Part shown: positions 24,357-35,917 of the stretch, one piece after another
How the letters are laid out: every line of letters starts with the position of its first letter
Position numbering within the stretch: position 1 is the first letter of the stretch
NCBI GenBank assembly: GCA_002335605.1
Contig: BEDY01000002.1
Span: 992,001-1,056,000 of the forward strand
Direction: 5' to 3'
From: Prillingera fragicola
Lineage: Eukaryota; Basidiomycota; Tremellomycetes; Trichosporonales; Trichosporonaceae
DNA: 64,000 nucleotides
The notes under the pieces: generated by a model
What the model was told of the DNA's origin: nothing
The model's input: the letters and a program-made list of their open reading frames with translations, nothing else
Database searches by the model: none
Program-made: the position numbers and the translations under genes

Positions 24357-24483
24357 AACTAGACCTGGTATGCAGCATTGTGTCAGACGTGCAGTAAACT
24401 GTTGCCCTGTTCTGTTGAGAGACCTGCAGCATTGATGGAAGGGCAACGCCACCACAGTTGCTAGCAATCAACACAACCTTTTT

Positions 24484-24491
24484 ACGTAATA
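24484..24491. promoter_or_regulatory. TTACGTAA palindrome, 168 bp before polyQ gene
   Basis: One of four exact TTACGTAA copies in intergenic 5' regions of this window, here in the context TTTTTACGTAATATAAG. The sequence resembles a bZIP (Yap/PAR-type) site. Function is inferred from recurrence only. Confidence 0.35.
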
Positions 24492-24658
24492 TAAGTCCAC
24501 TCATCACCTGACACACGTCGCTGATTTTGCCTCCCACATAAACTCCTAGTGTTTATCCCCTTCTCTCTTTCTCCCTCCCACCTAACACACCACCCACAGC
24601 ACCACCTGGGCGTGCATCCACCCAGGCCAACAGCGAGCAGCGGGCCACTCCCACCGCC

Positions 24659-24843
24659 ATGTCAAACGACACTCCCCTCAACCTTGCAGGCGTACCCCAT
24701 GTAGACGAATCACTCATCGATCCGGCACTCGCTGTAAACCCTGCAGACTATTTCACTCAGGCTGGTCAAGACCACCACAAGTTCGATGACGATCTTGCAG
24801 CAGCCGCAGTAGCAGCGGCAGCAGCTCACCAGCAGCATCAACA

Positions 24844-24884
<41 letters not shown>

Positions 24885-26302
24885 CTCAGCAGCAACAGCA
24901 ACAGCAGCAACATGCAGGAGACGGCTACCCTGCGTCACTGCACGCTCTCCAGGGCATGGCTGGTGTCGCCCCACCTGTCGCCGCCATTGGAGTTGGTGTC
25001 CCAACCGCCACTTCCCCAAACCACGCGACCCACCCACACTTGAACGCCGCCTCCACCGCTGGGCCCAGCACCTCGGCCGGTCCTTCCACTGAAGCGTCAA
25101 CGACGCACGCCCCCGTCGCGGCTGCGGCCCACGTTGCGCCCTTCTCGCGCCCCCAGCGTGGCGAAAAGACGCCCCACCCGGAGAACCTTGCGTTCGCCAA
25201 CCGAGCCGAGTTTGAGGTCTGGTTTGAGGGCGAAAGCTCGTGGTGTCACTTTGTGCAGCGCAGGACGACTACACCCCAGAAGCGTGCCGATGAGCGTCTG
25301 CGCGCGCGCATAAAGGCGCACGAGCGCATGCTGGAAGGTTTGAGTGCCGAGGAGGCTGCAAGTGCGCCGCCACTGAAGCGCCGCCGCAGGAACCGCACGT
25401 CAACCATCAAGGAGAAGGTCACTTTTACTTGCCATCACGCGGGCAAGTACGAGGCCAAGCACAGCACGACGCTGCCGCGCGAAAAGCTGCGTCTCAACAC
25501 CAAGAAGAGTGTCAAGTGCGATTGCCCTGCGCGCATCGTGCTCACCGAGATGGAGGATGAGGCTTGCAAAGTTTCGTACTTTTGGCGCCACGAGGGACAC
25601 GATGCGTACGCCAACGACGAGCTCGAGTCCGGCCGCTTGCCAAAGGTTATTGACGAGTGGCTCGTCGCCCAGATCCAGGCTGGCAAGGACACGGACGAGA
25701 TTCGCAGGTCGCTCATGATGACCGACGAAGAAAAGACCGCCTACCTCCACAAGATTGCCGAAGACCCCTCGGCTGTCGACCCAGACAAGCCTCCCGCACT
25801 TGCCTTGACACTCCGCATCAAGTACCCAGATATTTACAACCGGTACCGCAAGCTCAAAGGCCCCATCAAGGACTTTAAGCCGCCCAAGAACCCGCGGGCA
25901 GCTCGAAAGCGCGCCACAATGGGATCCCCGGACAAGACGGCTGTCGACGGCGCCGTACCCTCTGAGCCTCAAACCCTCCCCACCACCCCGTACCCGCCCT
26001 ACGCCGCGGACACGAATGGCCTCGCCCACCTCCCGGACGCGGCGACGCTGCACGCCCAGCAAATCCAAGCCCAGCAGCCAATCTCGCAGGATTATGTCTC
26101 GCACGACCACGTCCTGCCCGACCAGGCGCACCACGATGCCGTCGGATTCTTGGGCGAGCAGATGGACGAGGGTCTTGCGCGGGCCCTGCTCGCGCTGCCC
26201 CGTGGGCAGGAGGGGGAGACTGGGGACGTCGAGCTGGATCAGGTGCTCAGGATGGCGAGTGAGCAGGAGGAGATGAAGGAGGGGAGAGAGTGGGCGCTGT
26301 AG
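24659..26302 (+). CDS. PolyQ protein with FAR1/WRKY-GCM1-like zinc motif, putative DNA-binding
   Basis: This is a single-exon 547-residue frame. After an acidic N-terminus come an Ala run and a Gln tract (about residues 57-85). A globular region starts near 178 (FANRAEFEVWFEGESSWCHF), then a basic segment KRRRRNRTS. A possible zinc-ligand set follows, C258, C287/C289, H311 and H314, spaced like the C-x(n)-C-x(n)-H-x-H fold of FAR1, FLYWCH, WRKY-GCM1 and MULE-transposase N-termini (YFWRHEGHD stands where FAR1 has ELEHNH). A conserved-looking helical part (PKVIDEWLVAQIQAGKD, LRIKYPDIYNRYRKLKG) and a Pro/Gln-rich tail complete it. I infer a transcription factor, possibly a domesticated transposase domain without the catalytic part. 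The lack of introns is unusual beside its neighbours. Confidence 0.8.
24829..24911 (+). repeat. CAG/CAA tract coding for polyglutamine
   Basis: A nearly pure run of CAG with some CAA codons encodes about 27 Gln broken by His and Ala. The central pure CAG block is of the kind expected to vary in length between strains. Confidence 0.9.
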
Positions 26303-26540
26303 TGTCGCACGTCGTGAAGGTGGAAGTATAGAGCGGCAGTGGCGAGACGACTCAGATAGAGAGAGCGCGTGACCCGCAGACACTCGAGTCGGAGGGACAC
26401 TGATGGGATTGAGAATGAGTAGTCTGTAGCTGTTTGTATGTGTATTAGCCGTCTTGGACATGTTCCATCCCAGTCGTGCACCAGTACTAACATCTATAAA
26501 CAACTCTACAACTCTCTAACTCCGACTACTCCACCCTACC

Positions 26541-28155
26541 TTACTCCCTCTGTGGCGTCACCTGCTGCCGTTCTGGCACACAGGGCAAAGGTCGACTAAA
26601 AGCCATGGCCCCCAAAACCGCGGGACTCCTAACACTGGCCCCCAATCCAGTCTCCATGCCACCGGCCACGGAGGAGTAGTCCGGGACACTCGTGCCCGTA
26701 GCCTGGGGATGGAGGTATTCCGCTTCTGGGTGGTGCGAGTCGGGATCGAGGGTGCGGTCCGTTGAGATGAGCTCGTACACTGGCACGGCTGTGCTTGTCG
26801 TGCTCATGCCTGTGGGCTGCGGGGAGAGCGGGGCTGGGAGTGGAGGTGGTTGGGCTGGCCTGACTGGGAATTGGATAGTGGGGGGTCTCGCGGTGACGGG
26901 TGAGGAAGGCGTGGTGGTGTATCCCGGCACGCTTGTGTCAGTGACGTTGGGCGAGAGGGGGTGTAGCTGTTGCATCTGTGGCGGAGACGGCGGTATGAGC
27001 GGAGCAGTTGAGCTCGCGCGTGAGGGCGGCTGTGTGGGGTAGAGTGGCAGAGCGGTGCCAGTCACCTGTACGACTGCTGCCGGTGGAGTGGGACGGGGTG
27101 CGGTACCGCGCGCTGGCGGGGGTGGCACAGCTGGCACGACAGGGACCGGGGGCGAGTACGGAGGCGCGGGTTGGAAGTCTGCGGGTAGCGCTTCGGGGTT
27201 GAGACCGGGTGGTGGAGTGAACGGCCCGGTACCAAGCTGGGCATCAGCGGCGGCGAGAGCACGCAACATGGCGACAGGCTGGTCATGTCGGACCCTCAAC
27301 TCGTCTCCGCGGCGAACGCTGACCTGGGGGTTACCCTCCGCGTCCATCCTCGCGACGAGGCACACGCGCTGCCCAGCCTCATCGACGGTGACATGAGCGA
27401 TTGAGCGGTCCTGGATGTCAAATGCCCATGTCTCGTTGTTTCCGTTCGGTCCGAGCTGGGTCCACACGCGTGGAGCTTCGCGCGAGTGGTCTGCCTCACT
27501 ATCCGAGTCGAAACTGTCGCGCCGGGCGGCGGCACGGAGCTCGTGTCGCATCATCTGTGGCAGACCCTCGTGGACACGCGCCGTGCCGTTTGCCACGCGG
27601 TCAGCGACCGCGACCAGTTGCGCGCGCTGGGCATTGTGGGCGCGTTCCATTTCGGTGCCGGGGCGACGGCGGCGGAGACGGCCGTGTCGGTCCATGATCG
27701 GGGGATGGTTTCTCTCCCCGCGCAGGCATCGAAGAACAGACTGCTTAAAGATGGAACCCTGGCGGAATCAGCGCGTGTAGAACGAGGGGACGAACCAAGA
27801 AGATGAGTAGGAAAACGGTAACGCCCACACCGATCAAGACCTTGTCCAGCGAGCTGACTGACTTGCGCGCAGATGCTGCCGACGTGGAGATGGCGGTTGC
27901 CGTCGCCGTCTTAGTGCCCGTAGCCCTCGCGGTCCCACTTCGAAACGTGGTCGAGTTGGCCGACGTTCTGGAAGCGGTGGTATTAAAGGCGTTCTGGCGA
28001 GCGGCGAGCCCAGCTGTGGGGATGAGGAGAGTTGGGGTGAGACTGGCGACACGGCTTTCGGCGGGGATAATGGCTGCATTGACGCCAGCGAGAATAGCAC
28101 TGAGCAACAGCGCTGCAGGCATTCGAGGAGCGCGAGCGCCTAGGCGGACGCGCAT
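26541..28155 (-). CDS. Single-pass type I membrane protein, Ser/Thr-rich ectodomain
   Basis: Exons 28155-27796 and 27713-26541 give 510 residues. There is an N-terminal signal peptide (about residues 1-27, ending near GVNA), a short Thr/Ser/Ala-rich outside segment with N-x-S/T sites, and one membrane span (VLIGVGVTVFLLIFL) at about 106-120. A strongly basic stop-transfer RHGRLRRRRP follows, then a 380-residue cytosolic part, Pro-rich toward its end. A possible compact region lies at about 190-260 (ETWAFDIQDRSIAHVTVDE). The intron joining span and basic tail has a weak donor (GTTCGT) but is in phase and restores a normal membrane-protein layout. I do not recognise a family. Wall-stress sensors have a similar outline, which is only an analogy. 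Confidence 0.7.
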
Positions 28156-28921
28156 CAGTCAGTTGTGAGTGCTGTAGAAGTGAGTAGAGAGTTGATAAGA
28201 GGGTTAGGCTACACTACAGGTACAGAGGGAACGTGCAGAAGAAGACAAGCGGACAAGCCTACCAAGGGTCAGTCGAATAAATCACACACGAGTTGGCTGC
28301 AAGTGGCACAGCGGCATGATGCTCCGCCCGATGTACATAGCCTCGCGTCGGTCGGCAAGACCAGTGAATCCTGAGGAGTATAGAATTGAGCGGTGCTGGA
28401 GATAGAGACTTGTTGACGAGCACGTTTGTGGCTTGGCACGGATCCGGGCGGACCTGAGTCCTGGGGAGCTGCTTCCGAGCAAGTCGGCTGTTCGTCCAGT
28501 CGCGGCCATTGATGCCCGTGAGAAGGTGAATGAACGAGCACACTGTGTGTGATACGGAGCACGTCGGTCAGCTCTACCCGTCCTGCTATGCGTTTGTTGT
28601 CGACTGGACGATGAGAAGAAGACGTTGTGGCCAACCAGAGAGCAAGAACGCTCCGAGTGACCGCGACAGGACAAAAGGCCAACTGAACAAATATTTACGT
28701 AATCAAAGGTCGATCAGGTACGACTCCGGTACCCGTCCAGATCGCCACCGCTACGACATAATGTGACAATCCGCCAAACTACACAATTGTTGCGGTGTTC
28801 GGACGAGATCGCGCGCACGACACGATGATATTAACCTCGAATCTGTCAACGTGACAGTCTGTCTTCTGCTCATCACCCACAACACTCACAACACCCACCA
28901 CACACTTATTCACATTCCTCC
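28156..28921. other. Divergent intergenic region
   Basis: This is promoter space between the membrane protein (-) and the small NTF2-like gene (+). It contains one TTACGTAA site. The last 60 bases before 28922 are CA-rich (ACAACACTCACAACACCCACC), as is common in fungal 5' leaders. Confidence 0.6.
28695..28702. promoter_or_regulatory. TTACGTAA palindrome, 220 bp before the NTF2-like gene
   Basis: Exact copy of the palindrome, in the context ATATTTACGTAATCAAAGG. See the other three copies at 24484, 54569 and 61636. Confidence 0.35.
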
Positions 28922-29293
28922 ATGGACGCTCTCGTGAACTCGATCGTGACCAACGCAGAGCTGGCCCAGCATTTTCGCACCTACTTGCACATGCTTAACC
29001 GCCGCACCTACGATGGCCTGAACCGCTTTCTCGCTCGCAAAATCAAGTACAACGACGTGACCGTTACCGTCCCCGAGCTCGTGGCGCAAATCCCACCTGG
29101 CACCTGTGTGCTCTGTGAAATGCTCGTCGCCGACGTCGCACAGCGCACCGTTGCCGCGCGACTCATTCTTGAGATGCCTATCGTCGGCTGTGGAGCTGTC
29201 AAGCGAGTCTCAGCTATGGCGTTTTACGAGTTTGACAAACAGTGGAGGATCGCCAAGGTGTGGAGCTTGAAAGGTGGTGCTGGCTTTCACTAG
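28922..29293 (+). CDS. Small NTF2/SnoaL-like protein
   Basis: This intronless 123-residue frame begins MDALVNSIVTNAELAQHFRTYL. A helical start (AELAQHFRTYLHMLNRRTYDGLNRFLA) is followed by alternating strand-like stretches (VTVPELVAQI, CVLCEMLVADVAQRTVAARLIL, VSAMAFYEFDKQWRIAKVWSLKG). The final pattern FYEFDKQWRIAKVW is typical of the last two strands of the NTF2-like/SnoaL cone fold, where a small ligand is bound or processed. The family placement rests on pattern only and no catalytic residue can be named. Codon choice is C/G-ending like that of its neighbours and the reading frame is much more protein-like than chance frames nearby. Confidence 0.75.
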   Translation: MDALVNSIVTNAELAQHFRTYLHMLNRRTYDGLNRFLARKIKYNDVTVTVPELVAQIPPGTCVLCEMLVADVAQRTVAARLILEMPIVGCGAVKRVSAMAFYEFDKQWRIAKVWSLKGGAGFH

Positions 29294-31181
29294 CCGCATG
29301 TTCCACTGGTCGATGGTGGGAATCGAGCTCCCCTCGCCCTCGTCCAATCAAGCTGTGTTCAGATTTGGGTCAAGTATTTCCAACTGGCTCATGCACCCAG
29401 CCCCCAACTCGGGTCTGTACGCAGTGGACACTCCACTTCTCATCAGCCTTTACAAGTCAGCGCCGACGCATTCTGGTAGCTAGAGACACCACTCGAGCCA
29501 AGCAATCCAACCTCCACCACGTAATTCGCAAGACATCATCATTATCATCACTTATTCGCCCAGCCCCACGGCCCCGAGATCAGCGAGCTCATGTTCACGG
29601 ACAATCTAGTGCCGAGGTCTTGACTTCCGGAAATGCGACCTCCGGCTCACTCACGCCCGGCTGCCCGACAACAAGCTCGTGTGCCATGCCCCTCGACAGT
29701 GTTCTGCGCCTCAGCTGGCCTTCGGACGACTAGCTCCCTCCCCCGTGCTCTTACGAGCGGGGCGCGGGGCGTCGGCATGGAGATAGGGAAGGTGGATCCG
29801 TCCACCTAGACGCGTATCGTATCCATCGTGTTCCATTTAGAGGCAAGGTTTCGTATCGACGTTTCACAGCCATAGACAACTAGACACCAAGCATTACGCG
29901 CATGTATGTACCTTGCATTCCTCTTGTTGACATGACGACGACGCCTGTTTACCACTCGTTGTGGTACGAGAGCGAGGTGGGTGGCGCAATGGTAAAGGGA
30001 TAGAGTTTACGGTAGAACCGACGCGCGACGCGTCTCGTCTTGCGACATTATTTCCATTGATACCCTTTCTTGAGACAAACATGATATACATGATACTACT
30101 AACACAGGTACAGGTACAGCTTTCCAGTGTGCCAGACTGTTCCCAGCACTGTTCGCTGTCCTCTCGACCAACCATAATTGCTGCGTGACGCAGATGGAAC
30201 AGCGTTCGTAGAGATGCTGACATCTGCTGGTCCCAAACCACGCCTTTGGAGCCGTTGCCTGCCTCTCATGCTCCTCATACGTGTGCCGCAGCCAAAGAGC
30301 AAGAAGTCCCCGGCCGGTGCTCAGGGCGATGACCAGCCCCGCATCGGTGCAGCGGGCAGCAGCCAGCGGCCAGCAGCCAGTGTTGCAGAGCTCAACGTCC
30401 GCGACATGAAGCGAGGGGCACGGGGCATGGTGCGACGACAGGGGCATTGGGCGGAAGGGATTCTTTTCGTTCCGTGCAGCGTGTCCTAGAATTGCCGTCG
30501 TTCTTCTTCTGCCTTTTCTAGTGTGAGCTTTCCCATGTTGTACGTAAGTGTGGTCCGAAGGGTATACCGACCTGTGAGCCGGCTGTGTCCGCTGCTGCTG
30601 CTATGCATGAGCACGGCGACATGCCGAGGGTCGCTAGGGTGGGGCACCCGGCGACTTCCTGATACAGGTGTTTGGTTCCTTCGGTGCTTTTTGGGCCCTG
30701 GAGTCCGTGCGCCGTGGCGCACTCGGCCTGTGCTGGGCAGTGCAGTTCGACAGCCACCCGGACCGGATGGGGAGGAAGACTTGGCCGCCGCCGCCGCCGC
30801 CACCGCCGCGCCAGGGGCAGGAGGAAGAGGGGATGTGGAAGCTTTGGAGACTTTTGGCACTGGAGCGGAGGGAATGGGGAATGAGAACACACAACGAGTC
30901 ACCAGGTCACGGCTGTCGAGTGGGCGCGTGCCACCAAGCAAAGTGTTTTGGTAGTCGTTTGGGCATGGAAACATGTCGAGGTTCTTGTTACTCATTTATT
31001 CATTCATCTTGTTCTCAAATATCTTGATCGCCATCGACACGCGCTCCACCCTCACATTGGACTTTGTTCGACGCGTTCATTGACCTCCACCCCTATACGT
31101 CACTGCCCTACCTCCACCGTCCGTCCGTCTTCAGCCAGCTTTGCACACCTCCGCGTCGAGTATCTCAGACTTCTCGACGCG
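29294..31181. other. Intergenic region with one doubtful ORF
   Basis: This is 1.9 kb between two plus-strand genes. It contains the near-repeat of the DES1 intron 20-mer at 29617-29636, a GCC triplet run near 30785-30810, and a doubtful minus-strand ORF listed separately. No tRNA: a D-arm-like TGGCGCAATGGTAA at about 29981 has no matching anticodon or T arm. Confidence 0.5.
30486..30995 (-). CDS. Doubtful small ORF, Ala/Pro/Ser-rich
   Basis: This 169-codon frame begins at an ATG and ends MGKLTLEKAEEERRQF. It contains an Ala run encoded by the GCC/GCG triplet tract and otherwise Ser/Pro/Arg-rich sequence. The charged C-terminus looks protein-like, but frames of this length arise often by chance in this GC-rich DNA and I see no domain or splice support. 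Listed so it is not lost. Confidence 0.2.
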   Translation of the reverse strand: MSNKNLDMFPCPNDYQNTLLGGTRPLDSRDLVTRCVFSFPIPSAPVPKVSKASTSPLPPAPGAAVAAAAAAKSSSPSGPGGCRTALPSTGRVRHGARTPGPKKHRRNQTPVSGSRRVPHPSDPRHVAVLMHSSSSGHSRLTGRYTLRTTLTYNMGKLTLEKAEEERRQF

Positions 31182-32151
31182 ATGCCTACACAATCCCACC
31201 CTGTCTTGCGCGTAGCCCGTGCTCTGTTGAAGCGCGAGGACGAGTGGTACGCGGACAGCAACAAACCTATCATCATCACGGTCGCGATTATCATTCCCGT
31301 GGTGTGCCTCGGTGCCGTCTTTTTGGTGAGTCTACTCTCTGAGTGTGTTGTTTGGGTAGACTTCGGGTACATTGCTATGCGCTCTGCATCACACGAACGC
31401 ATGGTCAAACATAAAGTGCCAAGCCCAAACGACGTGCAGCTGCCCTTTGTTGGTCAAAGGACACCAGGGTAGAGCTGCCACTTGCCACCCAAGTCCAAGA
31501 CATTAGGGTAACAACAACTCTATGTCTTTGAATTTCGGCCGCAAGCAGCGACGAGGCGTAGAACACGCCTTTGAGCGCCAGGGACCATCACCTGCCCAGT
31601 CCCTGCCGCCACCACACCCCTCATGCCCTCCACCCAACTACCAGCAGCAAAACTCCTGCACCAGAGTGCTAACCCAACAGGCCGCCTTCCTCGTCCGTCG
31701 CCGCACCCGCCGCCGCCTGGCCGCCTTCCCCGCCCGCCGCGATCCCAACCTATACATGCCCGGCCCCATACCTGCCCCCATCCGCCGCCAGCGCCCATCC
31801 TTTACAGCCGACATGGCCATCCGCCCGCTATCCAAAGTGCACGCTGCGCCGTCCCGCGCCTCCCCGCGCGAACACCCGGGGGAGCGCCTGCGGCTGTCGG
31901 TCGGCAGCGAGGTCATGGCCGAGCTGCGTGATGCTGCGGCCCTGCAGCCCCCGCGCTCGCCTGGCGGTGTGTCGTCGCCGGTGAGGGCTTCGCCTGTTGA
32001 GGCGAGGGACGGCGGGGATGTGGAGAAGATTGGCGACATGGAGAGCTCCGGGACGTCGTCCAGCGAGGCCGAGCGGTTCGAATACGAGCCCCGTAGGAGC
32101 GCAAGTACCGACCGTGGCCGGCCGAGCTTTAATGTTGGACGGGCATTTTGA
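31182..32151 (+). CDS. Single-pass membrane protein, unknown family
   Basis: Exons 31182-31325 and 31681-32151 give 204 residues. The splice joins IIITVAIIIPVVCLGAVFL to AAFLV and then RRRTRRRLAAF. The intron therefore sits inside the membrane helix, and the basic stop-transfer follows at once, which strongly supports it. The N-terminal 28 residues (KREDEWYADSNKP before the span) would lie outside or in the lumen. The cytosolic tail of about 150 residues is disordered, Ser/Pro/Arg-rich, with acidic patches. No signal peptide precedes the span, so the helix itself should act as signal anchor. The intron is 355 nt, long for this locus. I do not recognise the family. Confidence 0.75.
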
Positions 32152-32731
32152 GCGTCGATGCGGTCAGTGCCACAATGGTGGATAGACGACACTAGCGACA
32201 CCATCGACGTCGTTGGGGCGGCTCAAACGCGGCAAAAGATGCCACAGGCCGATCTGCAAGCGCACACCAGAGACGGCATGCAGGTCGCTGCGCTGGGGAA
32301 CCGCTTGCCTCGCCTGTTCGCCTGTTCGCGCCGTCGACCCAGTGCCTTGTGCGGGGTAGCGGGGTGATAACTCGCCGTGGCCATTGGGCGGAGATTATCC
32401 TGCGTGCAAGCGCCACACTTTGTCGTCTCCTGCTTTGCGTCACTGTTGGGGGTCAAGTTCGTTGATTACGATAGCGTTAGACATAGGCGAGTAGGATAGT
32501 TGTATGAATTAATTGCATTCGAGGTGCGCTGTTGGCGTGGCGTGAGTTTGCGTGCATGGAAGGATAGCCAAGTGGTCTTCACTGTCAGAATGGCTGCCAT
32601 GAAGTGATGCGTTAGACTTGGCGTCAGTGCGTAGACGAGTTCGCTCACCACTCGAACAGCACTCGCGCTGCGTTGCTCGACAAGGTCCTGCTATCTGTCC
32701 ATATGCGCATGTACAACGTGAAACTTCAACT
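32152..32731. other. Intergenic region between convergent genes
   Basis: This is the shared 3' flank of the small membrane protein (+) and the dicarboxylate carrier (-). Nothing beyond short chance frames is visible. Confidence 0.65.
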
Positions 32732-33838
32732 CTACAGCAAGTCGCCGCCGGAAGCGCGGTAGACGTCGACACCACGCTTGAGCTGCTCGAGGGTGACGAA
32801 CTGGACATGTCAGCGACTGGACTAGGTGCTTGGAGCCAGCAACTCACGATAAGAATGGTAGTGGGCTGGAGACGCGTCCAGGCGGGAACCCAACCCTTGA
32901 ACATGAATGCGGGTCCCTCGGTGGCCATCGAGGACCTGATAACGCCGAGAATGCTCTGGTTGCCAGCAGCGTTCATGATACGAGCCTTGATGACGTCGGC
33001 GGGCGAGCACACGGTGGTGGCAACGGTACCGGCACCGAGCGAAGCGACAAAGTGGAGAGCAGGGCCGTCGGTCATGCCACCAGAAGTCATGAGAGTGTTC
33101 TTGAACCAGTCGTAAGAGCCGAGCTGCGAAGCGTTCATGAGAACCGAACGGACACCGTTGGGGGCGACACCACGGAACCACGATCCAATGCCCTCGGTCT
33201 TGGCCATCTTGTACAGACCCTGGATCGAGTTGGTGTAGCCATACTTGCCTGCCAGAGTTAGCCATGCACCCAATCCTGCACAATGTACTCACGCTTGTCG
33301 GCCTGCATACGGACCATCATGAGCTCGGCGGGGTTACCAAGGACACCGGCGATACCACCAGCGAGCGAACCGGCAAGAGCCATCTTCCAGGCAGGTGCGG
33401 GGCCTGGGCCGGGGTGCATCGATGCCTTGATCTGGTCGTAGGCGGCGAAACGCATCATCGAGTAGGTCATCTGGCGGAGAAGGGTACCGGTGAGACCATC
33501 GTAGAGACCCGTGAAGCCTTGGGGAGTGTCAGTCTCACGCCAAGAGTGTGCGGCGCTAGCACTTACCGTGGGTCTTGACAGTGTTGGAGAGGGTCTTGAC
33601 CATGCCGACCTTCTCCTTGGCAGTCTGGAGACGGACCTTGCAGAGGTCAAGGGGGTGGGTACAGGCTCCAGCAAACGAAGCGGCAACACCTGCATGGGAT
33701 CAGCACTGCTCTGGAGCAAAAGGTGTGCTACTCACCACCGAGCCAGAAGGGGTAGGGCTTGGGCTTGGGGGCAACCTTGTAGCCCTCAACCTTTGCAACG
33801 TCCTGGGCAATGTCCTTTGCTTCGATACTTTGACTCAT
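32732..33838 (-). CDS. DIC1: Mitochondrial dicarboxylate carrier
   Basis: Five exons (33838-33736, 33689-33567, 33517-33293, 33248-32848, 32800-32732) give 306 residues, the usual mitochondrial carrier length. All three signature repeats are present: THPLDLCKVRLQ, GNPAELMMVRMQ and CSPADVIKARIMN, each at the end of an odd-numbered helix. The third is nearly the yeast Dic1 form. The Dic1 group exchanges malate or succinate for phosphate across the inner membrane, feeding the TCA cycle when cells grow on acetate or ethanol. That fits the presence of acetyl-CoA synthetase 6 kb away, though the two are not co-transcribed. Oxaloacetate/sulfate or other SLC25A10/11-type substrates are the alternative. 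Confidence 0.92.
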
Positions 33839-35917
33839 GATGCTAGCTAGAGTGGTATCGGTGGGTGGATGAGTGGTGAGGGAGAGAGAAGCAACAGCGA
33901 ACGGGGATTCTCGGCCGTTGATTTGCGAGTAGTTAAGTAAAACTCGAGAGGATCGAGCTTCGTCACTAGTAGTAGTCTGGTAATAGTGTCAGCGGCCCGT
34001 CGCATATCAGCCAGATCCAAGCAGCGGCCCAGTCCTGCCCGCCTCCGCCGCCGCTACCGCACAGCCTGGCTGAAACGTGCCATGCAATCTCGCCCGTCTC
34101 TCAGCCGCATGTTCGGCGCAGCGGGCGGCCGGCCATGCACTGCACGTTCCTCACCCCCACACTGAACGGCAGCACGGCGGACGGATGGCGGGTAATCCAT
34201 GGGACATGGACGGCGGTGTGATACTGCCCCCGCCGGCACCGCGTTTTCCGTGGGGGAGTGGTGTGGGGAGGTCGCCCAGCCCTTGGTACCCCGCACGATA
34301 ACTAGGCATTGGCCCGATCTATGCCGGCGGTGCCGCACGCCTCTTTGCACATGTATTGTGCACTCACTGATGGACACTGACTGGGAGAGACGGTGACGCA
34401 CAAGGTGGATGGGATGGAGAGACGAGACAACGGGGTGACTGGCTGGATGTCAGATATAGGATGCGAGGGGCAGGTGACCTGGGCTACTGATATCGCACTG
34501 TACCCGCGATTCACGCGAACTGCTGCCGGTACACTCCGGTAGTCTCTGTACGCACGTACACCGTCTGGCTGCAGCTGTGGACGGAGGTCCGGGTACAGTG
34601 AGCCTCGGCCATACGCGGCATCCCCATTTCCCTCTCACGCAAGCAGCAGTGACGACGATGGCGGCGGCAACCACCCCAGCGACCACTGGCCCAGCAACAG
34701 GCGTCTGCAGTGACCCCATTCACATCCTCTCTCTCCTCACCCAGGCTGAGGAAGTGCCTGATCCAGGATATTGCTGCCATGAATGCGGCATTCGGCTTGG
34801 GCATCCGCCGGGTATACCTCTGCCCACCTCGTCGCTTTCTCCTCCTCTGTCTTGATGCTCTTCGCACAAGTTGCGACCTCACCCGTGTAGCATTCACGTG
34901 CTCACCATGCAGGGCTCTACACTGTGCAAGTCTCCGCTATGTATGCCGGGCGAAGGCGCTAAAGTCCACTCAACAGGCATACTCGGATCAGCGCAAGATA
35001 ACAAGTCTCGTGACCAGTACTTGCGAGGAGGTACATAACTCATCAGCCCCATCGGAACAGCAACCTTCCCATCTCCTCATCGTCGTTCCGAGTCGTTCAC
35101 ATTCTGCCCAGACTTTGTAGAGCTCTTACGCTTAACCCGAGCGCACTGCACGCAGAACCTGAAGCACATGCCTTCGGCGACTTGGCGCAGGGTGGTGGAC
35201 AGACTCACAACCCTGGATGATCTGCAGCGCCGTGGCTGTCATGCTGACAATTCTGACTGGCTACTAGTCCTTGACTGGAATCTGCTCCCTGGACGCGCAG
35301 ACTGTCAAGGACTCGCTGCACTAACGCCATTGCTATTTGCTCACTGTGCCGCCAGGCCGCCCGCCGCCGAGCAGCGCCGCCCGAGACGTATCCTGTATCT
35401 CGTCGACACTGCCTGGTAACTCATTCTTGCTGTGCCAAGGCTGGGCATCCAAACAAGACGCTGCAATTACAAGAGGTTTCGCAAAGTCCACACATATCCT
35501 AAGAACACGCACAATCACGAATAGCCTCACAACTGATCACCCCGAAGGTGTCTTGCACGATATCAGGACCGCTCTGTCCCCACGGCGTCCCACCTCTCAT
35601 CCCTTTATCAGCGGACCTCTGTGCGATTCACGGACCTCCGCCTGGATAAACCATCAACGAGCTCGCACCATTTACCGCCCCACGCGCTTCGCTCGCCCTG
35701 CTGCTCGCCTGTCGCCCGCGCGTCGTCCAACGCTAATAATCAATTGGAGTGATTGTCGGCCGCTGCTTCGCTGGCGAATAATGGGACCATGCATTGTTCT
35801 ATTTGTTTATTCGCGGTATTGATCGCCTCTTTTCGCCTGGCCAACAGATACCCGAATGTCACCTCTCCTGACCACAGAATATTCTTCTGATCCCACGCTC
35901 TCGACTGCTCGCATCCA
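33839..35917. other. Long intergenic region
   Basis: This is about 2.1 kb between the carrier start and the Zn2Cys6 gene stop, both on the minus strand. It holds the carrier promoter. Frames here are short and low in information. I see no tRNA, repeat or spliced gene. Confidence 0.5.

Noticed and set aside
25400..26503. 367-codon minus-strand frame opposite the polyQ gene
   Set aside because: It overlaps the zinc-motif region antisense and shows no domain of its own.
29975..30045. tRNA-like D-arm string TGGCGCAATGGTAA
   Set aside because: No paired acceptor stem, no anticodon stem-loop and no T-loop at the right distances.
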